Source: Paenibacillus andongensis (GTDB lineage Bacteria > Bacillota > Bacilli > Paenibacillales > NBRC-103111). From it: a DNA stretch of 64,000 nt. The position numbers were made by a program, and so were the translations under genes. Below the pieces are notes generated by a model. It was not told the origin of the DNA. It did not search any database and was given only the letters and a program-made list of their open reading frames with translations. Shown piece after piece: positions 1-7,613 of this stretch (positions within the stretch are counted from its first letter, which is position 1; each line of letters begins with the position of its first letter). Where the stretch lies: contig NZ_CP104467.1 of the NCBI RefSeq assembly GCF_025369935.1, positions 5,587,001 through 5,651,000 on the forward strand, read 5' to 3'.

Positions 1-454
1 CGCGCAGCAGGGCGAGATTGCTCATGATCATCTGCCCCATCTCACCAGAGTCGGGCAGCTTAAAGTCCATGATGTATCGCACCTTCGGCGATGCGACACG
101 CTCTACGAACAGGGCGAGATCAATCGCGCCGTTCGTCTCGATATGCAGGTCATCGACCTGCTCCAGCTCCGCGAGCGCGTCGATTAACGCGAGCGACTTC
201 TCGCCGTATAGGAGCGGCTCGCCGCCGGTAAGGCAAATATGCCGGGAGCGGTACGTCTCTACCTTGCTGATAATTTCAGCAATGGTCATGACGTTCTCCG
301 CTTCCGCGGGCGGGTAGCTGTACTTGGTGTCACACCAGGTACAGCGCAGGTTGCAACCAAAAAGACGGACGAAGACCGTCGGGAACCCGGCACGGGTCCC
401 TTCGCCTTCAACCGTCTCGAAGATCTCGACCATCGGAATGCGGATATCTCGCAT
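1..454 (-). CDS. queE: 7-carboxy-7-deazaguanine synthase QueE (partial, 3' end beyond left edge)
   Basis: Radical-SAM enzyme that converts 6-carboxytetrahydropterin to 7-carboxy-7-deazaguanine in the queuosine (preQ0) pathway. About 151 codons are present; the C-terminus lies outside the window. The 4Fe-4S/SAM motif CNLRCTWC puts cysteines at residues 34, 38 and 41, followed by the glycine-rich LTGGEPLL segment around residue 75 that is typical of radical-SAM proteins. The ATG at 454 overlaps the stop codon of queD by one base (TAATG), so translation is probably coupled. Base composition here is clearly GC-richer than in queD. Family call is firm; only completeness is unknown. Confidence 0.93.
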   Translation of the reverse strand, partial: MRDIRIPMVEIFETVEGEGTRAGFPTVFVRLFGCNLRCTWCDTKYSYPPAEAENVMTIAEIISKVETYRSRHICLTGGEPLLYGEKSLALIDALAELEQVDDLHIETNGAIDLALFVERVASPKVRYIMDFKLPDSGEMGQMIMSNLALLR

Positions 455-927
455 TACACATCCTCCTCCATCATCGAGCGTGTGATGGCCGCATAGCTGG
501 TCGGCGTTTCCCACAGCCGGAGCTCTTCCAGCATAATCGCTGGATAAAGTTGTTCCTCAAGCAAAGCTTGATGAATTTCCTCATACATCCAGACGATCAT
601 ATTTTCAGCGGTTGTATTCATAGCTGGCAGTACGTCATTCAAATATTTATGGTCCAATCGGTCAACGACACGTTCTTTTGCAATACGTTTAATATCACCA
701 AAATCTATAGCGATCCCCCGGCTATCCACTTTTCCGCGCATAATAACTTGCAGTTTATAGGTATGTCCGTGCAGATTTTTACATTTTCCCTCATAACAAT
801 GCAAATGATGTGCACTGTCAAACGTAAATTCTTTGGAAATCAAAACGGATTTGTGATGATATTTTAATTGGTTCTCTTGGATGTCACGCCCCAACATCTG
901 AACATCTCTGGGGATATCATAGCTCAT
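454..927 (-). CDS. queD: 6-carboxy-5,6,7,8-tetrahydropterin synthase QueD
   Basis: Zinc enzyme that makes 6-carboxytetrahydropterin from dihydroneopterin triphosphate, the step before QueE. The 157-residue product carries FDSAHHLH near residue 40 and GKCKNLHGH, giving a likely catalytic Cys49 and zinc-ligand histidines 40, 53 and 55 by analogy with the family. A GTG at 936 extends the frame, but it lies inside the GAGGTGA ribosome binding site; the ATG at 927 has correct spacing. queC is not adjacent, and I found no preQ1-I riboswitch between this gene and the next one upstream. A weak promoter (TTGTGA, TAGAAT) may lie around 970-1000. Confidence 0.93.
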   Translation of the reverse strand: MSYDIPRDVQMLGRDIQENQLKYHHKSVLISKEFTFDSAHHLHCYEGKCKNLHGHTYKLQVIMRGKVDSRGIAIDFGDIKRIAKERVVDRLDHKYLNDVLPAMNTTAENMIVWMYEEIHQALLEEQLYPAIMLEELRLWETPTSYAAITRSMMEEDV

Positions 928-996
928 ATCTATCACCTCTTAATTATGAAAAAAACAGTACTCTACATTCTATCACGAAGAGACCGTTCTTCACAA

Positions 997-1272
997 TCAA
1001 TCTTGCTGTTTTCGTCTTCCCTTTTGAGACCAGTCCAAATGTCCGCGAATCTCCTGAATCCGTTCATTCTCATTACGTAAATCCGACTCAATAAGAGCTG
1101 TAAGACTTTCAATTTGATCAACCACAGTATCGGGAAGCTCAACCTCTTCAACTGATTTTACAATATAAAGCAAGCATTGCAGCGTCTCATCCATAAGGCT
1201 CTTCTTCTTGCCGGTTAAGACGACTTCTGAGAGAAAAATAAGGTGACTCAGCTCTTCTTGCGTCATTTTCAA
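997..1272 (-). CDS. small hypothetical protein
   Basis: Product of about 91 residues that I do not recognise. It is charged and apparently helical, with a lysine/arginine/glutamine-rich tail (KGRRKQQD), no signal peptide and no membrane segment. The start is uncertain: the frame stays open to an ATG at 1299, but an AAAGGGG ribosome binding site lies nine bases before a TTG at 1272, and an ATG also occurs at 1266. It precedes queD on the same strand with about 70 bases between them and may share its transcript. Nothing in the sequence ties it to queuosine synthesis. Confidence 0.6.
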   Translation of the reverse strand: MKMTQEELSHLIFLSEVVLTGKKKSLMDETLQCLLYIVKSVEEVELPDTVVDQIESLTALIESDLRNENERIQEIRGHLDWSQKGRRKQQD

Positions 1273-1333
1273 GAGGAACATCCCCTTTCTTGCTTCCATT
1301 ATCCAACATTTTCCGACATCGCGAAAGACTCTC

Positions 1334-1362
1334 TTGACAACTTAAACTATAACATTTATGAT
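1334..1362 (+). promoter_or_regulatory. sigma-A promoter of the nitroreductase gene
   Basis: TTGACA at 1334-1339 and TATGAT at 1357-1362 are 17 bases apart. The perfect 9-base palindrome TTACAGTAA at 1362-1370 covers the expected transcription start. A longer imperfect repeat (TTGACAA...TTGTCAA) brackets the core promoter, so a repressor may bind here. Confidence 0.75.
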
Positions 1363-1480
1363 TACAGTAAGTTATTGTCAATTGATTTACCGATTGGAAT
1401 TCTTTTCAACTGATAACACTGAATGCTTTTAAGCATCCGAAACACACTAAAAAGAATTTATAACCTTGGAGGGAAAACTA

Positions 1481-2110
1481 ATGAGTACAGAAGTTAAATC
1501 CGAAGTTTTGAAAGTTTTAGAAGACCGTCATTCCGTCAAGCAATATCAAGTTGGGCACAAAATGCCGAAAGCCGATCTAGATCAGTTGTTGAAGTCAACA
1601 TCTCAAGCACCATCTTCATGGAACCTTCAACACTGGAAGCTTCTCGTTATTGATGATCAAGCTCAAAAAGAGAAATTGCTTCCTATCGCATATGGACAAA
1701 AGCAAATCGTTGAAAGCTCCGTTGTTATCGCTATTCTAGGCGATCTCGAAGCTAACAAAAACACAGAACGCGTTTTTGGTCCAGCAGTTGAAGCTGGCCA
1801 CATGCCAAAAGAATTGTATGACACACTTGCTGGTCAAATCGAAGGCGCATATCAATACCCACAAGTTGCTCGTGACGAAGCTATTCGTAACGGATCCTTA
1901 GCAGCTATGCAGCTTATGATTGCTGCAAAAGCAATGGGCTATGACACTTGTCCTATGGGTGGTTATGATGCTGCTAAATTCGTTGAAGCTTTCAACGTTC
2001 CAGCACGTTATGTACCTGTAATGTTGATTAGCGTAGGTTTGGCAGCAACTCCAGCAAGACCTTCAGGACGCCTTCCTCTGGATCAAATCATCGTTTCCAA
2101 CTCATTTTAA
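1481..2110 (+). CDS. NAD(P)H-dependent nitroreductase family protein (YodC/MhqN-like)
   Basis: FMN-dependent oxidoreductase of 209 residues, probably acting on quinones or nitroaromatics. The N-terminal RHSVKQY and QAPSSWNLQHWK segments (residues 18-60) match the FMN-binding region of the family, and a C-terminal MGYDTCPMGGYD segment is the second conserved block. A TTG at 1466 lies within the GGAGGG ribosome binding site, so the ATG at 1481 is the start. In Bacillus the relatives YodC and MhqN answer to quinone and thiol stress. Here the gene stands alone with its own promoter and terminator, and the palindrome at the promoter start would suit such control (inference). Confidence 0.85.
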   Translation: MSTEVKSEVLKVLEDRHSVKQYQVGHKMPKADLDQLLKSTSQAPSSWNLQHWKLLVIDDQAQKEKLLPIAYGQKQIVESSVVIAILGDLEANKNTERVFGPAVEAGHMPKELYDTLAGQIEGAYQYPQVARDEAIRNGSLAAMQLMIAAKAMGYDTCPMGGYDAAKFVEAFNVPARYVPVMLISVGLAATPARPSGRLPLDQIIVSNSF

Positions 2111-2115
2111 TTAAA

Positions 2116-2163
2116 CGAAAAGGCATGACTTCCATCTATTATGGGAGTTCATGCCTTTTTTTC
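2116..2163 (+). terminator. bidirectional terminator between nitroreductase and acidic protein genes
   Basis: The stem AAAAGGCATGA pairs with TCATGCCTTTT, followed by a T run on the plus strand and flanked by A residues that provide one for the minus strand. Confidence 0.85.
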
Positions 2164-2176
2164 ATTTGGTGCTAGC

Positions 2177-3319
2177 TCAGTGATACTGATCCGTTTCGAA
2201 CCAAATTTCATCGATTAACTTATTTCTATACAGCATGGATACATTAAACGTTTCATACTCTTTTTCTTTATCCAACTCTTCAAGCAATAAAGTCGCAATT
2301 AATTCTCGATCATCCGAATCTCCTGGCTCGCGGAAATCAATGAATCCTGTTAGCTGGCGAGAACTAATATCCACCGTTGCCGTACCAATAGGCAAACCAC
2401 CATGGGATTGCTGATAAATTTCATACGTGAGCGTATCGCCATCATCTCTGGCCAAATTAATCGTGTAATCCTCTGGAGTAGGAAGCATCGTTTCCTCTTC
2501 CATGTCATCAACCAAATCTAATAAATCAATGTGCGTTAATTCTATCGTATCTACGGTTTCCCCATTATAGATCATGTTGAAAATAAACGAATCCGTTTCA
2601 TCCTCATTGAAATCTTCAACAATAAGCTCTGATACCCTATCCATTTCCTCATCAAAAGGATCGAATCTCCACGTTATATCTCCAATCACATCCGTACCAT
2701 ACATATGAAGAGTAATCTCAGCAATGAGCTCCGAGTCTTTATCATATACATGATAATCCACACGGTTTCTACTTTCACCTACAATAACAAGCTCATAGCC
2801 CTGTTGATTCTTGCGTTCCTGGATCATATCCATTTTATCAAGAGCATTCTCTGAGTCGATGTCATCGAATCGGGTTTCGTCCCTCACCCACTCATAATCA
2901 ACCTCATCGTCATGTTCGTGCCGGGTGTACGAATGCGAGTCCTCTTCGATCATGGTAGGTTGTAAGGCATGGTCTGTCGCGATAACGAAATCATATTCAC
3001 TGTAACTAACTAAAACCTCGCACTCCTCAATGGACAGTGCATCAATGACATTCTGAATGTAAGACTGAACAAAGTCATACACCTTCTGTTTGTCCACGAT
3101 CGTAATGGACTGCTGCTCCAGATGAATCGAGCCTTTAAGTCGATCCGATTCCCTGTAGACAAGCGTTAACGTACCGACAAACTCCCCATTGTACACAATA
3201 TCGCAGATTTCTCCGCCTGCCGTTTTCAGGTCGGGTCTAAGCATAATATCGGCCACGACTTTCCTCGCCTCCTCTACAGATCTTATGATTCTTCTGTAGA
3301 TTGTCCCAACATCGTCCAA
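2177..3319 (-). CDS. acidic cytosolic protein built of internal repeats, function unknown
   Basis: Product of 380 residues, very rich in Asp and Glu, without signal peptide or membrane segment. I do not recognise a named domain. The same unit appears to recur: a helix rich in Glu/Leu, then two strands of the type FNMIYNGETVDTIEL, then two strands of the type YEIY...IGTATVDI. Helix-hairpin units lie near residues 15-57, 70-115, 228-275 and 335-377. The start is TTG at 3319 with no convincing ribosome binding site; a GTG at 3256 preceded by AGGAGG is an alternative but would cut into the first repeat. It stands alone between two terminators. Confidence 0.75.
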   Translation of the reverse strand: MDDVGTIYRRIIRSVEEARKVVADIMLRPDLKTAGGEICDIVYNGEFVGTLTLVYRESDRLKGSIHLEQQSITIVDKQKVYDFVQSYIQNVIDALSIEECEVLVSYSEYDFVIATDHALQPTMIEEDSHSYTRHEHDDEVDYEWVRDETRFDDIDSENALDKMDMIQERKNQQGYELVIVGESRNRVDYHVYDKDSELIAEITLHMYGTDVIGDITWRFDPFDEEMDRVSELIVEDFNEDETDSFIFNMIYNGETVDTIELTHIDLLDLVDDMEEETMLPTPEDYTINLARDDGDTLTYEIYQQSHGGLPIGTATVDISSRQLTGFIDFREPGDSDDRELIATLLLEELDKEKEYETFNVSMLYRNKLIDEIWFETDQYH

Positions 3320-3356
3320 AATATGAGTATTCAGGATAACCGTTGTACACTGAAAT

Positions 3357-3410
3357 GAAAAGAACGGCTCCCAGCGTCAAGGTACATGACAGTGGGGCCG
3401 CCCTTTTGTT
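3357..3410 (-). terminator. terminator after the glycosyltransferase gene
   Basis: On the minus strand AAAAGGGCGGCCCCA pairs with TGGGAGCCGTTCTTTT, with one bulge and a loop of about 22 bases, ending in a short T run. Confidence 0.65.
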
Positions 3411-3412
3411 AA

Positions 3413-4846
3413 CTATTGTGATTTATTTAAGCGTTGGCGTTCGGCTTCGATGGTTGCAAGTCGTTTACCAAGTAAGTTGGCCATTTGTGGAAAATGTTGT
3501 AAAGTGTTGGTATAAATGGATCTAGCGACGGAGGATTTTCCCGCCCGTTGTGCTATCTCTGCAAGTGCTACATCAACTTTCCATTCACCAATTTCATGAT
3601 CCGGTGAGACAATACTCCGATACGTATGGAATGCCTCTCTCGCTTGTTTGAAGCCTGATTCTGCTTCTCTATACAGTTGATCCGCCTGTTTCATTCTAAC
3701 TTGAGCGAGCATGTAATGAGCATCAGGGAAATCTGATTGATATGCTAAAGCCTTAAAACAATAAACTGATGTTTGCTCCCAATTTTGTCCACGATAATAA
3801 ATATCCATGAGGTATTTATACACATCGAGCAGTCTTCCAAAGAACGGATGAGGAACTGCTCTGTCTTCAGCTTCCACAAGCACCTCAACAGCTTCATCCA
3901 CTTTGCCCTCTCCAAGTAACTCGCGGCCCAAATAAAACCACCATGCAGGGTTATCGGGCTCTTCTTCGATCATAAGCCGGAGTAATTTCAAATTGCGTTC
4001 AATTTTCTGTTTACTCTCCATGACAGTGGGCTCATATCCATCGTGAAACACTCTTACTTTGACCTTATGTCGAAGTGTTTCTTTATTATAAACGCCTGAT
4101 TCTGTACCCACCTGCTCGTGAACACGACCCCAATAACGAAGTCCGTGGTGAAGAGGGAACAGACGAGCTTGTGCAAAGTTATGCTTCACATGGTTTTGAA
4201 TCAAGTTAATTTGCCAGAGGCATAAGATTGCAGGTAATGGTGTGTCATGATAGACACCCGCGGCTTCCCGAACCGCCTCCAAATCTTCCTTCACTAAGTA
4301 CTCATCAGCATCAATCCAAAATACCCAATCAGTATGCATGTGCAGCAGACCCTCGTTCCGTGCGGCAGCAAAATCATCCATCCATACATATGGAACGATT
4401 GTCACATTTGGATACTGGGAAGCCCGCTCTACTGTCCTGTCCGTGGAACAGTCAATGAGTACTATATGATCGACAGCCCCCTGGAGCGAGTCTAAGCATC
4501 GTTCAATTGTGCTCTCCATATTGTAGGTTATGATTCCCGCAGTTATCGTTACCTTCCTCACATGAAGAAGGCCCTCGATATCCACTCTTTCATCACCAAC
4601 TGGGATTGATTTGAGGGCATCCAATACCGGTACGACCCACGTCGCCTCAGGATCAAGCAACCAAGCCCGCTGAAATACCTTATTTGCTGCGTCTCCATAG
4701 CCTTGATGCATCAAAGCCTCCCCTAGAAACACCCAATTCTGCGCCTCTAGGGGATTGGTACGAATCAAATCTTTCGCTGCAAACTCCGCCTCTTTGTATT
4801 TATGTTGTTTTAAATGCTCGATGAGCAGCACGCTAGCTTGTTCCAT
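3413..4846 (-). CDS. family 2 glycosyltransferase with N- and C-terminal TPR repeats
   Basis: Cytosolic protein of 477 residues. TPR-like helices span residues 1-75, a GT-A fold glycosyltransferase domain follows at about 98-270, and further TPR repeats fill 280-470. The catalytic domain starts with ITYNMESTIERCLDSL and has the metal-binding DAD motif at residues 179-181 in WIDADEY. This architecture is common in Gram-positive glycosyltransferases that modify proteins (SunS-type and S-layer or flagellin glycosylation enzymes). It starts eight bases after the stop of the secreted 576-residue protein, so the two are probably co-transcribed and that protein is a candidate substrate (inference). 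The nucleotide-sugar donor cannot be told from sequence. Confidence 0.88.
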   Translation of the reverse strand: MEQASVLLIEHLKQHKYKEAEFAAKDLIRTNPLEAQNWVFLGEALMHQGYGDAANKVFQRAWLLDPEATWVVPVLDALKSIPVGDERVDIEGLLHVRKVTITAGIITYNMESTIERCLDSLQGAVDHIVLIDCSTDRTVERASQYPNVTIVPYVWMDDFAAARNEGLLHMHTDWVFWIDADEYLVKEDLEAVREAAGVYHDTPLPAILCLWQINLIQNHVKHNFAQARLFPLHHGLRYWGRVHEQVGTESGVYNKETLRHKVKVRVFHDGYEPTVMESKQKIERNLKLLRLMIEEEPDNPAWWFYLGRELLGEGKVDEAVEVLVEAEDRAVPHPFFGRLLDVYKYLMDIYYRGQNWEQTSVYCFKALAYQSDFPDAHYMLAQVRMKQADQLYREAESGFKQAREAFHTYRSIVSPDHEIGEWKVDVALAEIAQRAGKSSVARSIYTNTLQHFPQMANLLGKRLATIEAERQRLNKSQ

Positions 4847-4853
4847 TGGTCAC

Positions 4854-6584
4854 CTAGTTATTATTATATGGTAGTTTATAAACAATCGAGCCGTTACTAA
4901 GTTTTAAAATGATAGTTGTACTAGAAGATCCAGAATTATTTCCACTAAGTTGGACATAAACCCCACTTCCATATTGATAATTAGAATCATTGAGTACAAA
5001 ATCAAAACCTGGTGTAGTTGAGTTTACAACAACATCTGGACCTTCACTGTCCCAATCAAATAATTTATCAGCATAAATTGTTCCATAGAAACTTCTTGGT
5101 GCAATATTTACTCTGTCCACATATGTGAGATGACGTGAATCATCCTTAGCAATAACTGTAAAATAATTCGGTGCTTGTGCTTCTTCTATCTCAACATTAT
5201 CAGCTGCGTATTCATTTGCAGAAAAATACAATGTATGTCCATTTGAAAAGCCGTATGTAATAGAAGTTACCGAAGGATTCTCATGATAGACAGAATATTG
5301 AACAGTTGACGTTTCACTTTGCGGGAACATCTGGTCTAAATCAATTTCTAAAGTACTGTTTTCGTATAAATAGCTCTTAGACAAATGATTGGTATAAAGA
5401 TCATCATAATTATTTTTTACAATGAAATACTTCGATTCCTGCTCAGTGTCTGCTTTCATAGACTTAAATTTATATACACCATAGCGAGCAGTTAGTGTTA
5501 CTTGTGTACCATCAATTTCCGGCGGGTTTCCTACATTATCTTCTTCATACGAATCTAAAATATCATAATCAAAATAAGAATCTGCATCCAAATTACTAAA
5601 ATAGTTATGTAAGTCTAATGTAATTGATGCATGTTCATCCAACTCGAATACTTCAGAAGGTTTAACAATAATTGGTATGCTAGTCGAAACAACACCACCA
5701 TTTCCGTCATATACGACAACAGGAAGATTGATTGGAGTATATATTGGTTTAAGAGGAGTAAGAGTTTGTCCATTCGGGGTATTATTTACTTGAATGTATT
5801 CATTTCCAGAAGTAGTAAATATAACGCCTAGTTCTGAATATACGTCTGGATTGTAGTCGGGATCTTCATAGTAATTATTAATGTTAAATGAAGATAAATT
5901 TTCATCGTAGGCATTAACATTCGCTTCCATTCCAAGTATTGTCTCAAATGCATTGGGATTGTTCTTGGAAACAGGAGGCAAATTGCCCAATTGATTAAAT
6001 GGATCTTCTTTCTTTATAGTCGTTGAAGCCAAATCTATATGACTCATTAGTTCGTGTATACTACTTTTATCCGTAAAATTCGTTGGGAATTCTTCGAGGA
6101 CATTTACAACATTTTTAATATTAAAATTAGCAAAATTTCCTGTTCCAGTTCCACTATTTGGAACGATAACTACATTAAATGTATCCGTATAAGAAGTTTC
6201 TGATTCATATGGTATTACTGTTACAGTAAAAGTAGCATAACCTGTGGTGGAACTGCTCCCAATAGAATTTGCGTTAATCTCCAAAATTCCATAATTCAAT
6301 AAACTGTTGTTTCCAGATGCTATATTTGGGTTACTACTAATAACTTCAAATTCATAAGCACTATACAAATTATGCAAATCAATATACTTCTTTCCACCTA
6401 CCGGAAGGACAATCGTATGAATCTTATCCACTGGAGTTGCTGAAGGAGTTACATAAGGTGTTTCATTGTTTGCATACCCCTGCTGAGCAGGAGCCACCAT
6501 AAAAGGCACAGCCATCATCGCCGTACTAGCAATTGCCCCTACTATTTTCTCCTTTTTACTAAAAGCTTTCTTCTCTTTCCTCAT
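4854..6584 (-). CDS. secreted surface protein, beta-rich, function unknown
   Basis: Product of 576 residues with a clear Sec signal: KKEK-containing N-terminus, hydrophobic core at about residues 14-32 and likely cleavage after AQQGYA near residue 38. The mature part is rich in Asn, Ser, Thr and Tyr and looks like several beta-sandwich modules of about 100 residues, in which segments such as IDLHNLYSAYEFEVISSNP, ITLDLHNYFSNLDADSYFDY and IDLDQMFPQSETSTVQYSVY recur near residues 67, 323 and 415. No LPXTG, SLH or other anchor is seen. Base composition is AT-rich compared with its neighbours. It is followed by a glycosyltransferase in the same transcript. Confidence 0.8.
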   Translation of the reverse strand: MRKEKKAFSKKEKIVGAIASTAMMAVPFMVAPAQQGYANNETPYVTPSATPVDKIHTIVLPVGGKKYIDLHNLYSAYEFEVISSNPNIASGNNSLLNYGILEINANSIGSSSTTGYATFTVTVIPYESETSYTDTFNVVIVPNSGTGTGNFANFNIKNVVNVLEEFPTNFTDKSSIHELMSHIDLASTTIKKEDPFNQLGNLPPVSKNNPNAFETILGMEANVNAYDENLSSFNINNYYEDPDYNPDVYSELGVIFTTSGNEYIQVNNTPNGQTLTPLKPIYTPINLPVVVYDGNGGVVSTSIPIIVKPSEVFELDEHASITLDLHNYFSNLDADSYFDYDILDSYEEDNVGNPPEIDGTQVTLTARYGVYKFKSMKADTEQESKYFIVKNNYDDLYTNHLSKSYLYENSTLEIDLDQMFPQSETSTVQYSVYHENPSVTSITYGFSNGHTLYFSANEYAADNVEIEEAQAPNYFTVIAKDDSRHLTYVDRVNIAPRSFYGTIYADKLFDWDSEGPDVVVNSTTPGFDFVLNDSNYQYGSGVYVQLSGNNSGSSSTTIILKLSNGSIVYKLPYNNN

Positions 6585-6659
6585 CTCTACACCACCGTCA
6601 TCAATTTTCTTTCTCTTATTCTACCATACGTCATAATATGGAAGAACCCCCTAAAACGA

Positions 6660-6690
6660 CAAAAATCCTCAAAAATCGAGGATTTTATCA
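6660..6690 (-). terminator. terminator after the HAD hydrolase gene
   Basis: On the minus strand AAAATCCTC and GAGGATTTTT form a stem around a short loop, with a T run. Confidence 0.8.
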
Positions 6691-6700
6691 ATTTTTTATA

Positions 6701-7498
6701 TTATAAACAGTATTTCAAGATCGCCTCACGTACACCCTCGTCATTATTAGAGGAAGTTACCGCATCCGCTGCTTCTTTCACACCCTCTGGTGAATTCTCC
6801 ACAGCAATGCCTAGTCCGGCAAATGCCATCATTTCCAGATCATTATAGTAGTTGCCGATAGCCATGATTTCACTAGGGTCAATCTCTAATGAAGCAGCCA
6901 AAGCTTTCAAGGCGTTGCCCTTATTGGCTTCTGCACCCATCACATCAATAAAGAGGTCGCCACTGCGAATCATCCGCAAATGACCGTATAGCTTCTGTTC
7001 TTCCCATTCCTTTTGAACTCGATCCAACTCAGTTTGGCTAAAAAGTGTAAATTTCACGATCGGCAGCCCAAGCTCTGATATATCCGTCACGAGTTTAGGG
7101 TTGATCAGAAATTTTTGATACATCTTTTTTTCGTACTCACTGATCCGTTCGATATACATATTAAAAGAGGTACAAACATCGAAATGAATGCCTTCTCTCC
7201 GCACATAATCCAACATAGGCTCAATTTCAGGAATCGTAAAAGCAAACTCATTCACTAATGTCTGACCCCGTTCATCCGCGTGAACTGTCGCCGCGCCATT
7301 GTGCGTAATCATCGTTCCCTCAAGCCCGAGCTGCTCAAGAATAGGCAGCGTGCTGGCCGGAGCTCTTCCGGTACATAGTACAATGTGACACCCTTGATCA
7401 TGGACCTCCTGAATTGTTTCAATCGTGCGCTCTGATAATTCATGCTCATCATTTAAAAGAGTTCCGTCTACATCCAGTGCAATTAATCGATATCTCAA
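6701..7498 (-). CDS. Cof-type HAD-IIB phosphatase
   Basis: Cytosolic phosphatase of 265 residues, most likely acting on sugar phosphates or similar small metabolites. HAD motif I is LIALDVDGTLL with catalytic Asp9 and Asp11; motif II is VLCTGR; the C2B cap occupies the middle; motif IV reads GNYYND near residue 216, where most relatives have GDxxND. The frame stays open to an ATG at 7567, but the ribosome binding site AAGGGAGAGAG lies before a TTG at 7498, and the resulting start (MRYRLIALD) is the usual distance from motif I. It has its own terminator. The substrate is unknown. Confidence 0.85.
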   Translation of the reverse strand: MRYRLIALDVDGTLLNDEHELSERTIETIQEVHDQGCHIVLCTGRAPASTLPILEQLGLEGTMITHNGAATVHADERGQTLVNEFAFTIPEIEPMLDYVRREGIHFDVCTSFNMYIERISEYEKKMYQKFLINPKLVTDISELGLPIVKFTLFSQTELDRVQKEWEEQKLYGHLRMIRSGDLFIDVMGAEANKGNALKALAASLEIDPSEIMAIGNYYNDLEMMAFAGLGIAVENSPEGVKEAADAVTSSNNDEGVREAILKYCL

Positions 7499-7574
7499 GG
7501 TTTTCTCTCTCCCTTGTACTTCGCTTTTTTTATCGACTATTGTACCATAGGAAGACATTGTATTCATCGAATTT

Positions 7575-7612
7575 ACATAAAAAAGACAGCTATCCGAAGA
7601 TAACTGCCTCCA
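7575..7612 (-). terminator. terminator after the giant surface protein gene
   Basis: On the minus strand GGCAGTTATC pairs with GATAGCTGTC around a TTCG tetraloop, followed by six T. Confidence 0.9.
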
Positions 7613-7613
7613 A

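Noticed and set aside
18..317. Open frame on the plus strand opposite queE
   Set aside because: It is the antisense shadow of queE, with no ribosome binding site and no sensible protein features.
928..996. preQ1 riboswitch in front of queD
   Set aside because: No preQ1-I type hairpin followed by an A-rich pseudoknot strand could be found.
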